DNA of 64,000 nucleotides from Algoriphagus litoralis (GCF_003259255.1 NZ_QGOL01000012.1:159177-223176), one strand, 5' to 3'. Positions 36,079 through 45,388 are shown, counted from the first letter of the stretch. Notes: a model not told the origin generated them from the sequence alone. Made by a program: numbers and translations.

Positions 36079-37991
36079 CCTGCAGACGATTTAGTGGATT
36101 TGGTCAACCCATGATTGGTTTTTTCCCAGTAAAATGGTTTGGTTATCAATTGGATCAGTCCCTTGTAAGCAGAGATGGAATGCATCAGCCAGTAGAGTGG
36201 ATTGATCAGCGCATAGAGGATCAGCGTGTAGGATCTCCTTCGGAAAACCGCAATCATATTCACATAGATCATCATCAGATTGCCGATAGCAAAGTTGAAA
36301 ATCGCAACCACGATCAGCCAATCAGGGAAAAAGACGGAAATCGCATCCAAAATCGGCTTGCTCACCGGCTGATCTGACCAAAAGACCAGCGTATCCAAGA
36401 GTCCCGAATGCAAAAACAAAATAAAAAGTAAAAACAATAGCAGGATTGGATAGACCAAAAACGTAAAGAAAGTGCCTCCAATAAAAAACTGAAATCCAAA
36501 GAACCCTTTGAGCCCAATACTTTGGAACAACTTCACCGGATGTCGCATGTGTACCAAATAGGTCTGCATGTAGCCTTTGATCCAGCGGGAGCGCTGCCGG
36601 ATCCAGTTGAAGAAGTCGTTGTTTGCCTCCTCCAACGTAGTGGAGTCCAGCACGGTCACTTTATAGGACTTGGCATAGGCTCGGAGTCCCAGATCTGCAT
36701 CTTCTGTCACATTAAACCCGTCCCATCCGCCCAGCTCCATAAGCTTGTCAAATCTAAAGTGATTGCTCGTTCCACCTAGTGGAATAGGTACATCAAGGTT
36801 ATCCAAGCCAGGAAGCATATAATCAAACCAGTACGAATACTCTAGTGTGAAAAGTCGGGTTAGGAGGTTTTCTTTTTTGTTGAAATAGTTGAGTGCGCAC
36901 TGGATGACCACATAGTCATCGGAGATTTTGTTGAAAAGGGAGTGGACGAGCTTTAGCTGATTGTTGTCCGGGATGTCTTCGGCATCGTAGATCGTCAGGT
37001 ACTTGCCCTTGCTGAAGTACAGGCCATAGTTGCAGGCCTTGGGTTTGGTCTTTGGCTGGGCATAAGGCACGACCACCGGCTCAAAAATGCAAGGAAAATT
37101 CATCTCCTTCACCGCATTGTACGTCATGCTGTCGTCCGATTCGATGAGCAGTTTGATGTCCAATTTTTCAAGTGGATAATCCAGATTTTTCAGGTTCCAT
37201 ACCAACTTGTGAATGACCTCGGATTCTTTGAATACGGGAAGCAAAATTGTGTAAAAAGGCAGCTCCTCATCCCGAATTGACTCGAGCTCGGACTTACTGA
37301 TTTTTTTGGTTGTCTCCATCCGAGATCCATAGAGAGTCAGTAAAAATTTAAAAGTGATCGAGAAAAACAGCAGCCCATTTAGGATGAGATTGATGACGAT
37401 GGCGGTATTGACCGGAAAAAAGAAAAAGAATCCCAAACCTGCTATCAGTACGGCTCCGATGACTATTAATTGGCTTTTCGTGAAAGTTTCGATAGCACAG
37501 CTTTCCCGATCCTGATCGTAAATGTTAAAAACAGCTTTGTCAAGGTAGTCTAGCCCATAAGTGGTATGCAATGCCTTCAACACGTCCAGATCTTCTGCGA
37601 CATGGTACCGATCTACCCGCTGACCCAGGAGTGCTTCGATCTGGTTGATGTTGATGCTGTCTGAGGGGTCGGAGAGTACAACCTCAAGGTAATCCTCCCG
37701 CTGGACCAAAGGGAAAATCAATGCGTCAAGGAAAGTATGAAGCTTTTCTTGGACCACTGATGCTTTTGGGATTGGACTCAACGAAGTGAATTCAAATTGA
37801 AACAGAGAAATCCCCTCGCTTACCAAGGATTCTTTCCACTTTCTCCGGCTGAGATATCCATAGTTTAGGGCAATCCGTAGAAAGCTTTTTTCCAGTTTCT
37901 TTTCCAGCCTTTCGATGGACTCAATGGAGGAAGAGTTGAGACCGGCTTTTTCCACAAAGAGGGACTTTCGAAAATATTCTTTAGTCTCCAT
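36075..37991 (-). CDS. Processive GT2 synthase with N-terminal GspE/MshEN-like domain
   Basis: 638-residue inner-membrane glycosyltransferase. Residues 30-146 resemble the GspE N-terminal/MshEN domain, including VLSDPSDSININQIEALLGQ and ending VLKALHTTYG. Two membrane helices follow (about 172-220). The GT2 domain has LPVFKES near 251, the metal-binding DAED (336-339), TEDAD (429-433) and the processive Q-x-x-R-W motif QRSRW (466-470). Several membrane helices follow. Cellulose-synthase-like enzymes of this type make envelope polysaccharide; MshEN domains can bind c-di-GMP, as reported for the GT2 protein NfrB. It overlaps its neighbours by one and four bases. Confidence 0.85.
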   Translation of the reverse strand: METKEYFRKSLFVEKAGLNSSSIESIERLEKKLEKSFLRIALNYGYLSRRKWKESLVSEGISLFQFEFTSLSPIPKASVVQEKLHTFLDALIFPLVQREDYLEVVLSDPSDSININQIEALLGQRVDRYHVAEDLDVLKALHTTYGLDYLDKAVFNIYDQDRESCAIETFTKSQLIVIGAVLIAGLGFFFFFPVNTAIVINLILNGLLFFSITFKFLLTLYGSRMETTKKISKSELESIRDEELPFYTILLPVFKESEVIHKLVWNLKNLDYPLEKLDIKLLIESDDSMTYNAVKEMNFPCIFEPVVVPYAQPKTKPKACNYGLYFSKGKYLTIYDAEDIPDNNQLKLVHSLFNKISDDYVVIQCALNYFNKKENLLTRLFTLEYSYWFDYMLPGLDNLDVPIPLGGTSNHFRFDKLMELGGWDGFNVTEDADLGLRAYAKSYKVTVLDSTTLEEANNDFFNWIRQRSRWIKGYMQTYLVHMRHPVKLFQSIGLKGFFGFQFFIGGTFFTFLVYPILLLFLLFILFLHSGLLDTLVFWSDQPVSKPILDAISVFFPDWLIVVAIFNFAIGNLMMIYVNMIAVFRRRSYTLILYALINPLYWLMHSISAYKGLIQLITKPFYWEKTNHGLTKSTKSSAG

Positions 37992-38827
37992 TAGCGCAGC
38001 TTGATTACCGAAAACACCTGAAATCCGCTTCCGATTCCGGAGTTGCGGTTGAATATATCATGAAATAGTCCACCGTACAGTGCCAAATCCGGAGTAAACT
38101 CATAGCCCAGATTCATAGCCGCTTTGACCATGCTGAAGTCAGAGACTAGCTGAAGGTTGCCTTCGAAGAACTCACTGTTTTCACTAGTGGAGAAAATACA
38201 ATCCAACTCTCCAAGAGCGACCCATTTGCCCCCAAAGCGGATCCCCTCAGAAGCATAAATCCTGAGCTGCAGGGGATCGTCCGGGAAAAAATATCGAACT
38301 CCTGTTTCCAGTTTGTGAAAGTTATTGCTCGAGCCAAGCCAGGGTGCATTGCCATATAGCATAATCCGGGCTTCCATTCCAAATCGGTCGTAACCCGTGA
38401 AGGGGACTTTGTCATTGGTATAGACCGGAAAAAAAGCTGTCAATGAGCCAAGCAGGTAGTTGTTTTTGAGTTGGGTGAGGTGCACACGGGCTCCTAGTTC
38501 CAATTCACCCCAGTCCGTATTTTTCTGATTTTGGTTGTCATCCCGATACCGGTTGAAAAAGAGCGGTACAGTACCAAAAAGATTGACCTTGTAATTTTTA
38601 ATTGGCATACTGAAATAAAGCCTTGGATTTGCGTTGCTGAATTTTCCTTGGTCTGAAAAATCAATCTTGTCACCTGATCGGTCCCGATAGGCCGTTGCTT
38701 TGTAGCTGCTTAGAAATGGAGAAAGCAAAAATTCTCCCTTATCCTGTTGCCAAGGATTTTGAGCTAGACCGGGTAGGGCACCGCACAGGAAAATTAGGAT
38801 CAGGAATAAAATGTTACGTCCGAGCAT
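37991..38827 (-). CDS. Outer-membrane beta-barrel protein of the polysaccharide operon
   Basis: 278-residue exported protein with a signal peptide (MLGRNILFLILIFLCGALPG, ending in LAQ) and then about a dozen amphipathic beta strands (for example GELELGARVHLTQL and LYGGLFHDIF). It ends in an aromatic/hydrophobic strand SVIKLR. I chose the ATG at 38827; the longer frame from 38869 would overlap the previous gene by 56 bases. A barrel next to a GT2 synthase and a BcsB-like protein is the place of an outer-membrane export pore, though its homology to BcsC or PgaA is not evident. Confidence 0.7.
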   Translation of the reverse strand: MLGRNILFLILIFLCGALPGLAQNPWQQDKGEFLLSPFLSSYKATAYRDRSGDKIDFSDQGKFSNANPRLYFSMPIKNYKVNLFGTVPLFFNRYRDDNQNQKNTDWGELELGARVHLTQLKNNYLLGSLTAFFPVYTNDKVPFTGYDRFGMEARIMLYGNAPWLGSSNNFHKLETGVRYFFPDDPLQLRIYASEGIRFGGKWVALGELDCIFSTSENSEFFEGNLQLVSDFSMVKAAMNLGYEFTPDLALYGGLFHDIFNRNSGIGSGFQVFSVIKLR

Positions 38828-40430
38828 CTTCGATTTTCTTTTTAGCAGTTTGAGATTTTTGATAGACATAGAGCAGAAGAACCACGATCAGAATCAGCAA
38901 AAAAGCACTCAGGTAGAGCCGATAGCCCATCCAGAAGCTTTCAAAACTTTCCCGGTTTTCGACCCTTTGGGATTTCAGCTCCTTCAACCTGATGTCAAAG
39001 TAGTAGTAGTGCGATGCATCTGCCACCAAGATATTACCCATATCGGTGACATAATAGTCTTCGATGCCATCAATGGCTTCTACAAGAGGTCGCCCATCCT
39101 GAAGATCATTGGAGATCAAAAGAACATGCTGACCGTCTCGTGCAAACAGCTCCATCCAAGTTAATGGTGTCTGCGGGTGATTTTTCAGAAACAGTCCGAT
39201 TTCATCTGATTTATGAGACAATCCCTCGGGGGAATACGCTATTTTTTTTAGGTTTTTGAATACCTCCTCGTATTGTTCGGGGCTTTGGGTGAGTAGAATC
39301 AGATGGGTATCACCCATGGGCAATTCCTCAGGACCATTGATCCGGGTCATTTTTGGAAAGTATAGCGGATATTCTTTTTGCGGACGCTGATTGAGGATGT
39401 CGAGAAGGTTGCCTAAGGCCTCAAGTTCAGCTAGCCTGAGGGTGAAGTCATAGCGGATTTCCAAAGGCTTTCCTTCCATGTTTTTGGGGAACGAGGAAAA
39501 AAGAAGTGGAAACTCTGATCGATATTCAGGGGAAATTAGGGTGTTTTCCAGATCGATCTCCAAGTCAAAGTCCTTGCTTCCAGGTCCTGAGAAATCTGCC
39601 GGCAGGAGCTCGAAGGTAAAATAAGAACCCGGAGCCAGTACAATTGGCGGTATCTCAAAAAGTTCGTCTACACCATTGTTTGCAGTCAGTTGAAAGGTCC
39701 GGAGTAGGTTGTTGTTGAGATAGAAATTCAAAAACCTGCGGTTGCCTTTGGGAATGGAACTGTGACTTGCCCTAAAATGGACGCTGAGAGACTTGAGTTT
39801 GGCTTTCGAAAGGTAAGTTGGGATATTGACTGAGTGTACCTGAAGTTTTTCTCCAATTAAATGAAGATCGGGGAAGTTCATGTAAGCAAGACTGTAAGTG
39901 TCTAGCCAATCGTAAGCATAGACGGTCGCTGATCCAGCAGTCGGCATACTGGGCAAACCAAGAACACGATATAATGCCTGAAAGTCTGGATTTTCGGTTG
40001 TTTCAAGATAGAGCTTTCGGACAGGTTTTATTTCTCCGGAATCCAAGTCAACTGGATGATTCAAAATCGACAATCTAGATGCAGATGGAGATAATCCCGC
40101 TAAGATCATACTATCCAAATCATTCTTTGGTCCAATTACCAATACTTCTGAAATGGGATTGCTTTGATCCTCAGCTAGTCCCCTCAAGGAGATCGCTTTT
40201 CCAAATTTTCTTTTCATACCGAGCTGGAGACCGATCAGTTCGGCAGGATATCGCTCGACCCAACTTTCGGGAACAGCGATTCTTGTAATTTCAGGCAGAA
40301 GCTCCTCTGGCAAAGGCAAGGAGTTTATTGCTAAGGAATCCTTTTGGTTTTTAGGACTTTGAGGGTGGAGATTAGCCAATGCGGTGGAGCATAACCCGAG
40401 CAGCAAGAAAGGTAGCGCAAATCGGATCAT
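38814..40430 (-). CDS. BcsB-like periplasmic membrane-anchored protein
   Basis: 538-residue protein with a signal peptide (residues 1-19), a long periplasmic part and one C-terminal membrane helix (about residues 505-524) followed by a basic tail. The periplasmic part has the BcsB-like pattern of jelly-roll segments (SLSVHFRASHSSIPKGNRRF followed by LNFYLNNNLL) and PGSYFTFELLPADFSGPG. This is the topology of the cellulose synthase accessory subunit BcsB, which guides the nascent glycan. It is shorter than E. coli BcsB. It starts two bases after the kinase-like gene. Homology is by recognition of pattern and context, so moderate certainty. Confidence 0.65.
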   Translation of the reverse strand: MIRFALPFLLLGLCSTALANLHPQSPKNQKDSLAINSLPLPEELLPEITRIAVPESWVERYPAELIGLQLGMKRKFGKAISLRGLAEDQSNPISEVLVIGPKNDLDSMILAGLSPSASRLSILNHPVDLDSGEIKPVRKLYLETTENPDFQALYRVLGLPSMPTAGSATVYAYDWLDTYSLAYMNFPDLHLIGEKLQVHSVNIPTYLSKAKLKSLSVHFRASHSSIPKGNRRFLNFYLNNNLLRTFQLTANNGVDELFEIPPIVLAPGSYFTFELLPADFSGPGSKDFDLEIDLENTLISPEYRSEFPLLFSSFPKNMEGKPLEIRYDFTLRLAELEALGNLLDILNQRPQKEYPLYFPKMTRINGPEELPMGDTHLILLTQSPEQYEEVFKNLKKIAYSPEGLSHKSDEIGLFLKNHPQTPLTWMELFARDGQHVLLISNDLQDGRPLVEAIDGIEDYYVTDMGNILVADASHYYYFDIRLKELKSQRVENRESFESFWMGYRLYLSAFLLILIVVLLLYVYQKSQTAKKKIEDART

Positions 40431-40432
40431 GG

Positions 40433-41782
40433 TCAGTTCAGGATTTGAGGATTTTGCACTTGCTTAAACTCCAGTTTGAAAATCACGCCACCTTCCAGTT
40501 CGGTTTGGTATTTGAAGTATCCGCCCATTTGCTCAGTCATGCTTTTGGCAATCTGCAGACCGAGGCCCTGAGGTGCTGCAAAGCTCGAAGTAAATTCAAA
40601 AGAATCAATCGGCTTGAAGATTCGATTGAGTTCTGATGCAGGAATCCGTGCTGAAGGCGCTAAAAACTCGATCCGGATGTTTTCATCGACCGGAAGGCAG
40701 GTCACTTGAATCGACTCGTCAGGTTTAGACCAAATGATCAGGTAATTAAGGATATTTTCTACTACATTATTGAAGATGAGCAGGTCTGTGAGGAGGAAAT
40801 ACTGTGCCTCTTCTTTGTTGAGCTTGAGGTCTAATCCGTATTCGTCCAGTTTTGCTTTGATGCCTTTTTTGGTTTTTCGCAGACTAGCGTAGCAATTGAC
40901 TGGCTGAAGGTTGATTTTGAGTGAAGTGTCTTGGTCTTCCTTAGCGAAGAGATTGTCTGCATAGCGAAGCAAGTCAATGCTGACATCCTGCAAAAGTTGG
41001 ATGTAATTTTTCTCTTCTTCGTCCAACTTGTCTGTACTTAACTGCAAGAGTTGTGACAGGCCGATGATGTTGTTGATTTTATTTTTAAGGTCGTGACGAA
41101 GGATCTTTTCTTTCTGTTTTTCGATTTTATTGGCCTCTGTTAATTCACCGTATTTCAGGTTGAGATTTCGGATTTGATTGGCTTGCGTTTTCAAAAGATC
41201 CTCGCGCTTAAGTTCTTTTTCGAGGTTCATTTTGTAATTGCGCTTTCTGGCATCAGGGATAAATGAGGTAAGAAGCAGTATGGCCAAAAACGCATATCCT
41301 CCGAGCTGCAGTTGTGGATAAAATTTTTCCAAACCAAAATACCAAAGCAACAGGGCATAAATCAAACAGATTGTCAGCACTAGGATAAGCCCAAAGACTC
41401 CGCGCCAAAGAGCCAGATAGTTGAGCCCTCCGATTACAAGTGTCAAAATAACGAAGTATAACGTTACTAGTACCCCGTCAACCTGCTGGATAATTAGCAG
41501 ACAATAGGCAGAAAACAGGGCGCTCAGCAGGATGACGAGCAGGTGTGGGGTTTTGGATTTTTTCTTCAGGAGTGCAAAGCCCAAAATCCCCAAAGCAAGT
41601 ATTCCCGTTTTGAACAGAAAAGTCTGCTGCCAGAGATCTTTGAGAATAAAAAATTCCAGGATATACAATCCCAAAACAATGCTGATGATGCTCCAATAGA
41701 TATAATTGGCCGCGTCCCAATTTTTTTTCAAATACGCATTTTCCAGAGCATTGGCAGGTATTGGGGTGGATTCTGAGTGCAT
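40433..41782 (-). CDS. Histidine-kinase-like membrane protein with degraded ATP lid
   Basis: 449-residue protein with six to seven membrane helices (about residues 27-175), a coiled coil (185-225), a dimerisation helix with the phospho-acceptor-type RHDLKNKINN (His230) and a GHKL ATPase domain. The N box is present (Glu342, Asn343) and the G2 box is intact (QGLGLQIAKS, 405-414). The usual G1 box DxGxG is replaced by APSARIP (375-381), so ATP binding may be altered. No response regulator is adjacent. It is the first gene of the polysaccharide operon and may sense a signal and control the synthase; this is inferred. Confidence 0.75.
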   Translation of the reverse strand: MHSESTPIPANALENAYLKKNWDAANYIYWSIISIVLGLYILEFFILKDLWQQTFLFKTGILALGILGFALLKKKSKTPHLLVILLSALFSAYCLLIIQQVDGVLVTLYFVILTLVIGGLNYLALWRGVFGLILVLTICLIYALLLWYFGLEKFYPQLQLGGYAFLAILLLTSFIPDARKRNYKMNLEKELKREDLLKTQANQIRNLNLKYGELTEANKIEKQKEKILRHDLKNKINNIIGLSQLLQLSTDKLDEEEKNYIQLLQDVSIDLLRYADNLFAKEDQDTSLKINLQPVNCYASLRKTKKGIKAKLDEYGLDLKLNKEEAQYFLLTDLLIFNNVVENILNYLIIWSKPDESIQVTCLPVDENIRIEFLAPSARIPASELNRIFKPIDSFEFTSSFAAPQGLGLQIAKSMTEQMGGYFKYQTELEGGVIFKLEFKQVQNPQILN

Positions 41783-41917
41783 GCCAGTCGGTTTGTGGTG
41801 AAGTAATAATCGTTAAAAATAGCGTTATTGGCTTAGGAATTGGTCCCTTTTTCGATGAATATGTTCAAATTCTTCTATAAAAATGCAGTTTTTGAAGTTA
41901 AGTAAATCTCCTGATTC

Positions 41918-42907
41918 ATGCGGTTGACTATTCTATTGGTAATGGCTTTAACTATTCAATCTTTACTATTTGCTCAAATCCCCAACAATGGGATCAATTT
42001 GACTGGTATGGAACGAACATGGGATAAACCCAGCTTTCACAGCAAGGCGATTATTTCCCAGCTCAAAGAACTTCAGCGCTTTGGCTATACTTCGGTGCGA
42101 CTACCACTTGCTGTCGATTACCTGTTACATACCGATCAGCGATTTCTTCGTGAGCTCCGCAAAGTAGTGCGGTATACTGAGTCTCAGGACTTGATTCTGA
42201 TATTGGCCTATTTTGATCATCAGCTGGCTGAAGACCAACTCGACTTGAAAGTCTTAAAACTTCAGGAAAACTGGATAGCAATTTTGAAATCATTGGATGG
42301 AAATCTTTCCAATATTTACCTCGAACTCGTCAATGAACCTCAACTTAGCCCAAATACGTGGCATAGTGTGGTTCCGGATTTGGTAGAGTCGATCCGTAAG
42401 GTGAGTCCGAACATTCCGCTGATCCTAGGTGCTACTAATTTTAACAGCCTTTTCGAACTCAGCAGGATGAAGCCTTGGGACTTAGACCGAATCATCTATA
42501 CTTTTCACTACTATGAGCCTTTCCTGTACACCCATCAGGGAACTGCATGGACCGGTCCCCAAAACAGTACAAAGGGCATTCCTTATCCCTTCGCAGCGGA
42601 GGCAATGCCTGTACTTTCTCCTCAGGCTCGAGGTACAGCTGGGGAGATCAATTACAGAGATTATGCTCTTACAGGCAACCGCATTGCCATGGAGGATAAG
42701 ATCGGACAAATCTCCCAATGGGCAAAGCAGCACCAGGTGGTTCTGTGGTGTACTGAATTTGGAGTCACAGTCAATTCGGATCCTAAATCACGGCAGAATT
42801 ATCTGCTCGACTTGAATCAAGTGCTGCAAAATCATGGAATCCCCGGATTTATCTGGGAATGGGAAGGTAATTTTGGAGTCAAAGAACTTAATTTGCCTCT
42901 ACGTTGA
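41918..42907 (+). CDS. Secreted glycoside hydrolase family 5 enzyme
   Basis: 329-residue exported endoglycanase with a signal peptide (residues 1-20). The GH5 catalytic pair is visible: acid/base Glu140 in YLELVNEPQLS and nucleophile Glu280 in VLWCTEFGV, with TFHYYEP (His197) between. GH5 enzymes cleave beta-1,4-glucans, mannans and related polymers. It is divergent from, and 135 bases away from, the polysaccharide operon. A linked glycanase is usual next to cellulose-type synthases, where it trims the product, so a role with that operon is likely. Confidence 0.87.
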   Translation: MRLTILLVMALTIQSLLFAQIPNNGINLTGMERTWDKPSFHSKAIISQLKELQRFGYTSVRLPLAVDYLLHTDQRFLRELRKVVRYTESQDLILILAYFDHQLAEDQLDLKVLKLQENWIAILKSLDGNLSNIYLELVNEPQLSPNTWHSVVPDLVESIRKVSPNIPLILGATNFNSLFELSRMKPWDLDRIIYTFHYYEPFLYTHQGTAWTGPQNSTKGIPYPFAAEAMPVLSPQARGTAGEINYRDYALTGNRIAMEDKIGQISQWAKQHQVVLWCTEFGVTVNSDPKSRQNYLLDLNQVLQNHGIPGFIWEWEGNFGVKELNLPLR

Positions 42908-42920
42908 TTCCCCTTTGATC

Positions 42921-43694
42921 ATGCTTTCTAGGCCCTTTTCCTATCTTTTTTCTTTATCATACTTTGGAGCCAGATTCAAGGGCTGGGCCAAGCAAAAAGG
43001 ACAACCTACCCTCGAAGGAAAACTGGAGCGGGTATTTCGTTTTGTCCTAGGCCATGAGGATTTGAGGATGATAGGATCGAGTAGGACAGACTCAGGGGTG
43101 AGTTGTAGAGCTGGGTTTTTGCAGGTATTCGTGAAAGAAAAACTTGATTTTGAAGCCCTCTTGCCTTTACTCAATCAAAACCTAGGTGGTGAAATCAGAC
43201 TAAATTCCGTTCAGGAAATCAGGCGGGATTTTAATCTGATCCAGTCAGTCAGTAAAAAAACCTACCGCTACTACTTCTCCGATTCTCCAGATTTCCATCC
43301 CTTTGCCTCGGCTTTTTTTACTTCCGTTTCGGGTGTCAATTCGGTAAAGCAAATGGAGCAAAATGCTGCCCTGTTTGTTGGCAAGCATGATTTCAAGGCT
43401 TTTTGTAAGATTTCAGGAGAAAAGACTGATTTCGTCCGTGAAGTGCTGGAGGCTAAAGTCTTTGAAAGCGACGCGTTTTCCTCGGATTTTGCTCCTTTAA
43501 AACTCCATTGCTTCGAAGTGACGGGTACTGGATTTCTTTATCACCAAGTACGGAAAATGATCCATGCAATCTGGTATTTTTCTCCAGATCAAATCAAAGA
43601 AAGACTTGACCACCCTGAGGCTGGTTGGGAACCTGTACCGACCGCCACGGCGAATGGCTTGGTACTTTGGGAGACCGTTTTGGCGGATTTCTGA
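42921..43694 (+). CDS. TruA-like tRNA pseudouridine synthase
   Basis: 257-residue TruA-family protein. The catalytic motif reads SSRTDSGVSC with Asp57, where classical TruA has GRTDAGVHA; Tyr is supplied by KTYRYYF and the late motif GTGFLYHQVRKMIHAIW is intact. So catalysis looks possible, but the active-site surroundings are divergent, which suggests a paralogue with a different target. I chose ATG 42921 (MLSRPFSYLF), 13 bases after the GH5 stop; the longer frame from 42834 overlaps the GH5 gene. Confidence 0.8.
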   Translation: MLSRPFSYLFSLSYFGARFKGWAKQKGQPTLEGKLERVFRFVLGHEDLRMIGSSRTDSGVSCRAGFLQVFVKEKLDFEALLPLLNQNLGGEIRLNSVQEIRRDFNLIQSVSKKTYRYYFSDSPDFHPFASAFFTSVSGVNSVKQMEQNAALFVGKHDFKAFCKISGEKTDFVREVLEAKVFESDAFSSDFAPLKLHCFEVTGTGFLYHQVRKMIHAIWYFSPDQIKERLDHPEAGWEPVPTATANGLVLWETVLADF

Positions 43695-43750
43695 GTTGAA
43701 ATTGATATTCAGGAGAATAACTCCCATTTTGAAGTGCTAAATCCAAGTCT

Positions 43751-45310
43751 ATGAAATTTCTGTTCTTCTCGAAGCCGTATTTTCTATTTTGGCTCGCATT
43801 GTTTTTCTTTTCTTGTGATTCCACTTCGAAAGTAAAAACAGCGCAAGACGCTTTTCCTCATATTCTGCTAATCTACCTCGATGACTTGGGCTATGGCGAT
43901 GTCAGTGCCTATCGGTCTGGCACGCTTCAGACTCCAAATATGGATGTTTTGGCCAATGGAGGGGTGAGATTTACCAATGGGTACGCTTCCTCCGCTACCT
44001 GCACTCCCAGTCGCTATGCGCTGTTGACAGGGACCTATCCCTGGAGAAATCAAAATGCCAAAATCCTTCCGGGTACAGCACCCTTAATCATCGATACAGC
44101 TCAGATGACACTTCCAAAAATGCTCAGCGCTCAGGGGTATCAAACGGCAATTATCGGGAAATGGCACTTGGGTTTGGGAACCGGTTTTGTAGATTGGAAT
44201 CAAGAAATCTCACCGAATCCAAATTATGTGGGATTTGACTATTCCCATATTTTGGCAGCTACTCAGGATCGGGTTCCGACGGTCTACATCGAAAATGGCC
44301 GTGTTGTCAATTTGGATCCAAATGACCCCATTCTGGTCGATTATGAGAATAATTTCGAAGGAGAACCCACGGGCCTAGATAATCCTGAGTTACTCACCAT
44401 GAGGTGGCATCATGGGCATAACCATAGCATCGTGAATGGAATTCCTCGGATTGGTTTCATGAAAGGAGGGAAAAGCGCACGTTGGAGTGATGTGGATATG
44501 GCTGATCATTTTTTGGCAAAAGGGAAGGCCTTTATTCAGGAAAATGCAAGCTCTGATAAACCGTTTTTTCTCTTTTTCCCCATGCAGCAGCCCCATGTGC
44601 CGCGTACACCGCATCCCCGTTTCGAAGGAAAGTCGGGAATGGGGCCGAGGGGTGATGCCATTCTGGAGGCCGATTGGGTAATCGGAGAATTACTCAAAAC
44701 GCTGGAAGAATCGGGCATTTTAGAAAATACCCTAATCATCTTTTCCAGCGACAATGGGCCAGTATTGAATGATGGCTATTACGATGACGCGGTGGAAAAA
44801 TTGGGAGATCATACGCCAGCTGGGCCTTTGAGAGGAGGGAAATATTCCTTGTTTGAGGCGGGAACGAAAGTTCCATTCATCACCTATTGGAAAGGGAAAA
44901 TCCAGCCTGGAGTTTCTGATGCGATGGTGACACAGATTGATTTGCTGAGTTCTTTGGCAGCTTTGGTAGGAAGTCAGGAAAAAGGTCCGGATAGTGAAAA
45001 TTTGTTGAATGCGCTTTTGGGGAAGAGTACTAAAGGAAGAGAGTCTTTTATCTTGGAAGCTACCTCCCGAACAGCCCTTCGTGCTGGAGATTGGGCCATG
45101 ATTCCGCCATACAAAGGGCCGGCAGTCCAAAATCAAGTCAATATTGAATTGGGAAATGCTGCGGACTATCAATTATACAACCTAAAAGCAGATCCAGGAC
45201 AGCAAAACAACCTAGCTGCTTCTAATCCTGAAAAGCTGGAAGAAATGAAAAAAATCTATCAGGAAATCAGAGGTGGGGAAAGCAAAGTGGAGCAGCTGAA
45301 GCTGAAGTGA
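43751..45310 (+). CDS. Sulfatase (formylglycine-type) lipoprotein
   Basis: 519-residue arylsulfatase-family enzyme. The signal peptide ends in a lipobox-like FFFSC with Cys22, so it is probably a lipoprotein. The metal site YLDDLGYGD (Asp44, Asp45) and the sulfatase signature with Cys84 in CTPSR (84-88) are present; this Cys must be oxidised to formylglycine by an FGE or anSME enzyme, which is not in the window. Further motifs are GKWHLGLG and FSSDNGP. Substrates are probably sulfated polysaccharides. It starts 57 bases after the TruA-like gene. Confidence 0.92.
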   Translation: MKFLFFSKPYFLFWLALFFFSCDSTSKVKTAQDAFPHILLIYLDDLGYGDVSAYRSGTLQTPNMDVLANGGVRFTNGYASSATCTPSRYALLTGTYPWRNQNAKILPGTAPLIIDTAQMTLPKMLSAQGYQTAIIGKWHLGLGTGFVDWNQEISPNPNYVGFDYSHILAATQDRVPTVYIENGRVVNLDPNDPILVDYENNFEGEPTGLDNPELLTMRWHHGHNHSIVNGIPRIGFMKGGKSARWSDVDMADHFLAKGKAFIQENASSDKPFFLFFPMQQPHVPRTPHPRFEGKSGMGPRGDAILEADWVIGELLKTLEESGILENTLIIFSSDNGPVLNDGYYDDAVEKLGDHTPAGPLRGGKYSLFEAGTKVPFITYWKGKIQPGVSDAMVTQIDLLSSLAALVGSQEKGPDSENLLNALLGKSTKGRESFILEATSRTALRAGDWAMIPPYKGPAVQNQVNIELGNAADYQLYNLKADPGQQNNLAASNPEKLEEMKKIYQEIRGGESKVEQLKLK

Positions 45311-45324
45311 AATTTTTCTTTTTA

Positions 45325-45382
45325 GCTCACAGATGACTCAGATGTTCACAGATACTAATTTCCATCTGTGTTATCTGTGAGC
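45325..45382. repeat. CACAGAT-type inverted repeat between convergent genes
   Basis: GCTCACAGATGACTCAGATG (45325-45344) and the reverse complement of 45363-45382 match at 18 of 20 positions, around an 18-base loop that itself holds another CACAGAT. There is no long T run. It lies between the sulfatase and GNAT genes and could end both transcripts. Related CACAGAT units occur again near 48112-48150. Confidence 0.7.
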
Positions 45383-45388
45383 AATCCC

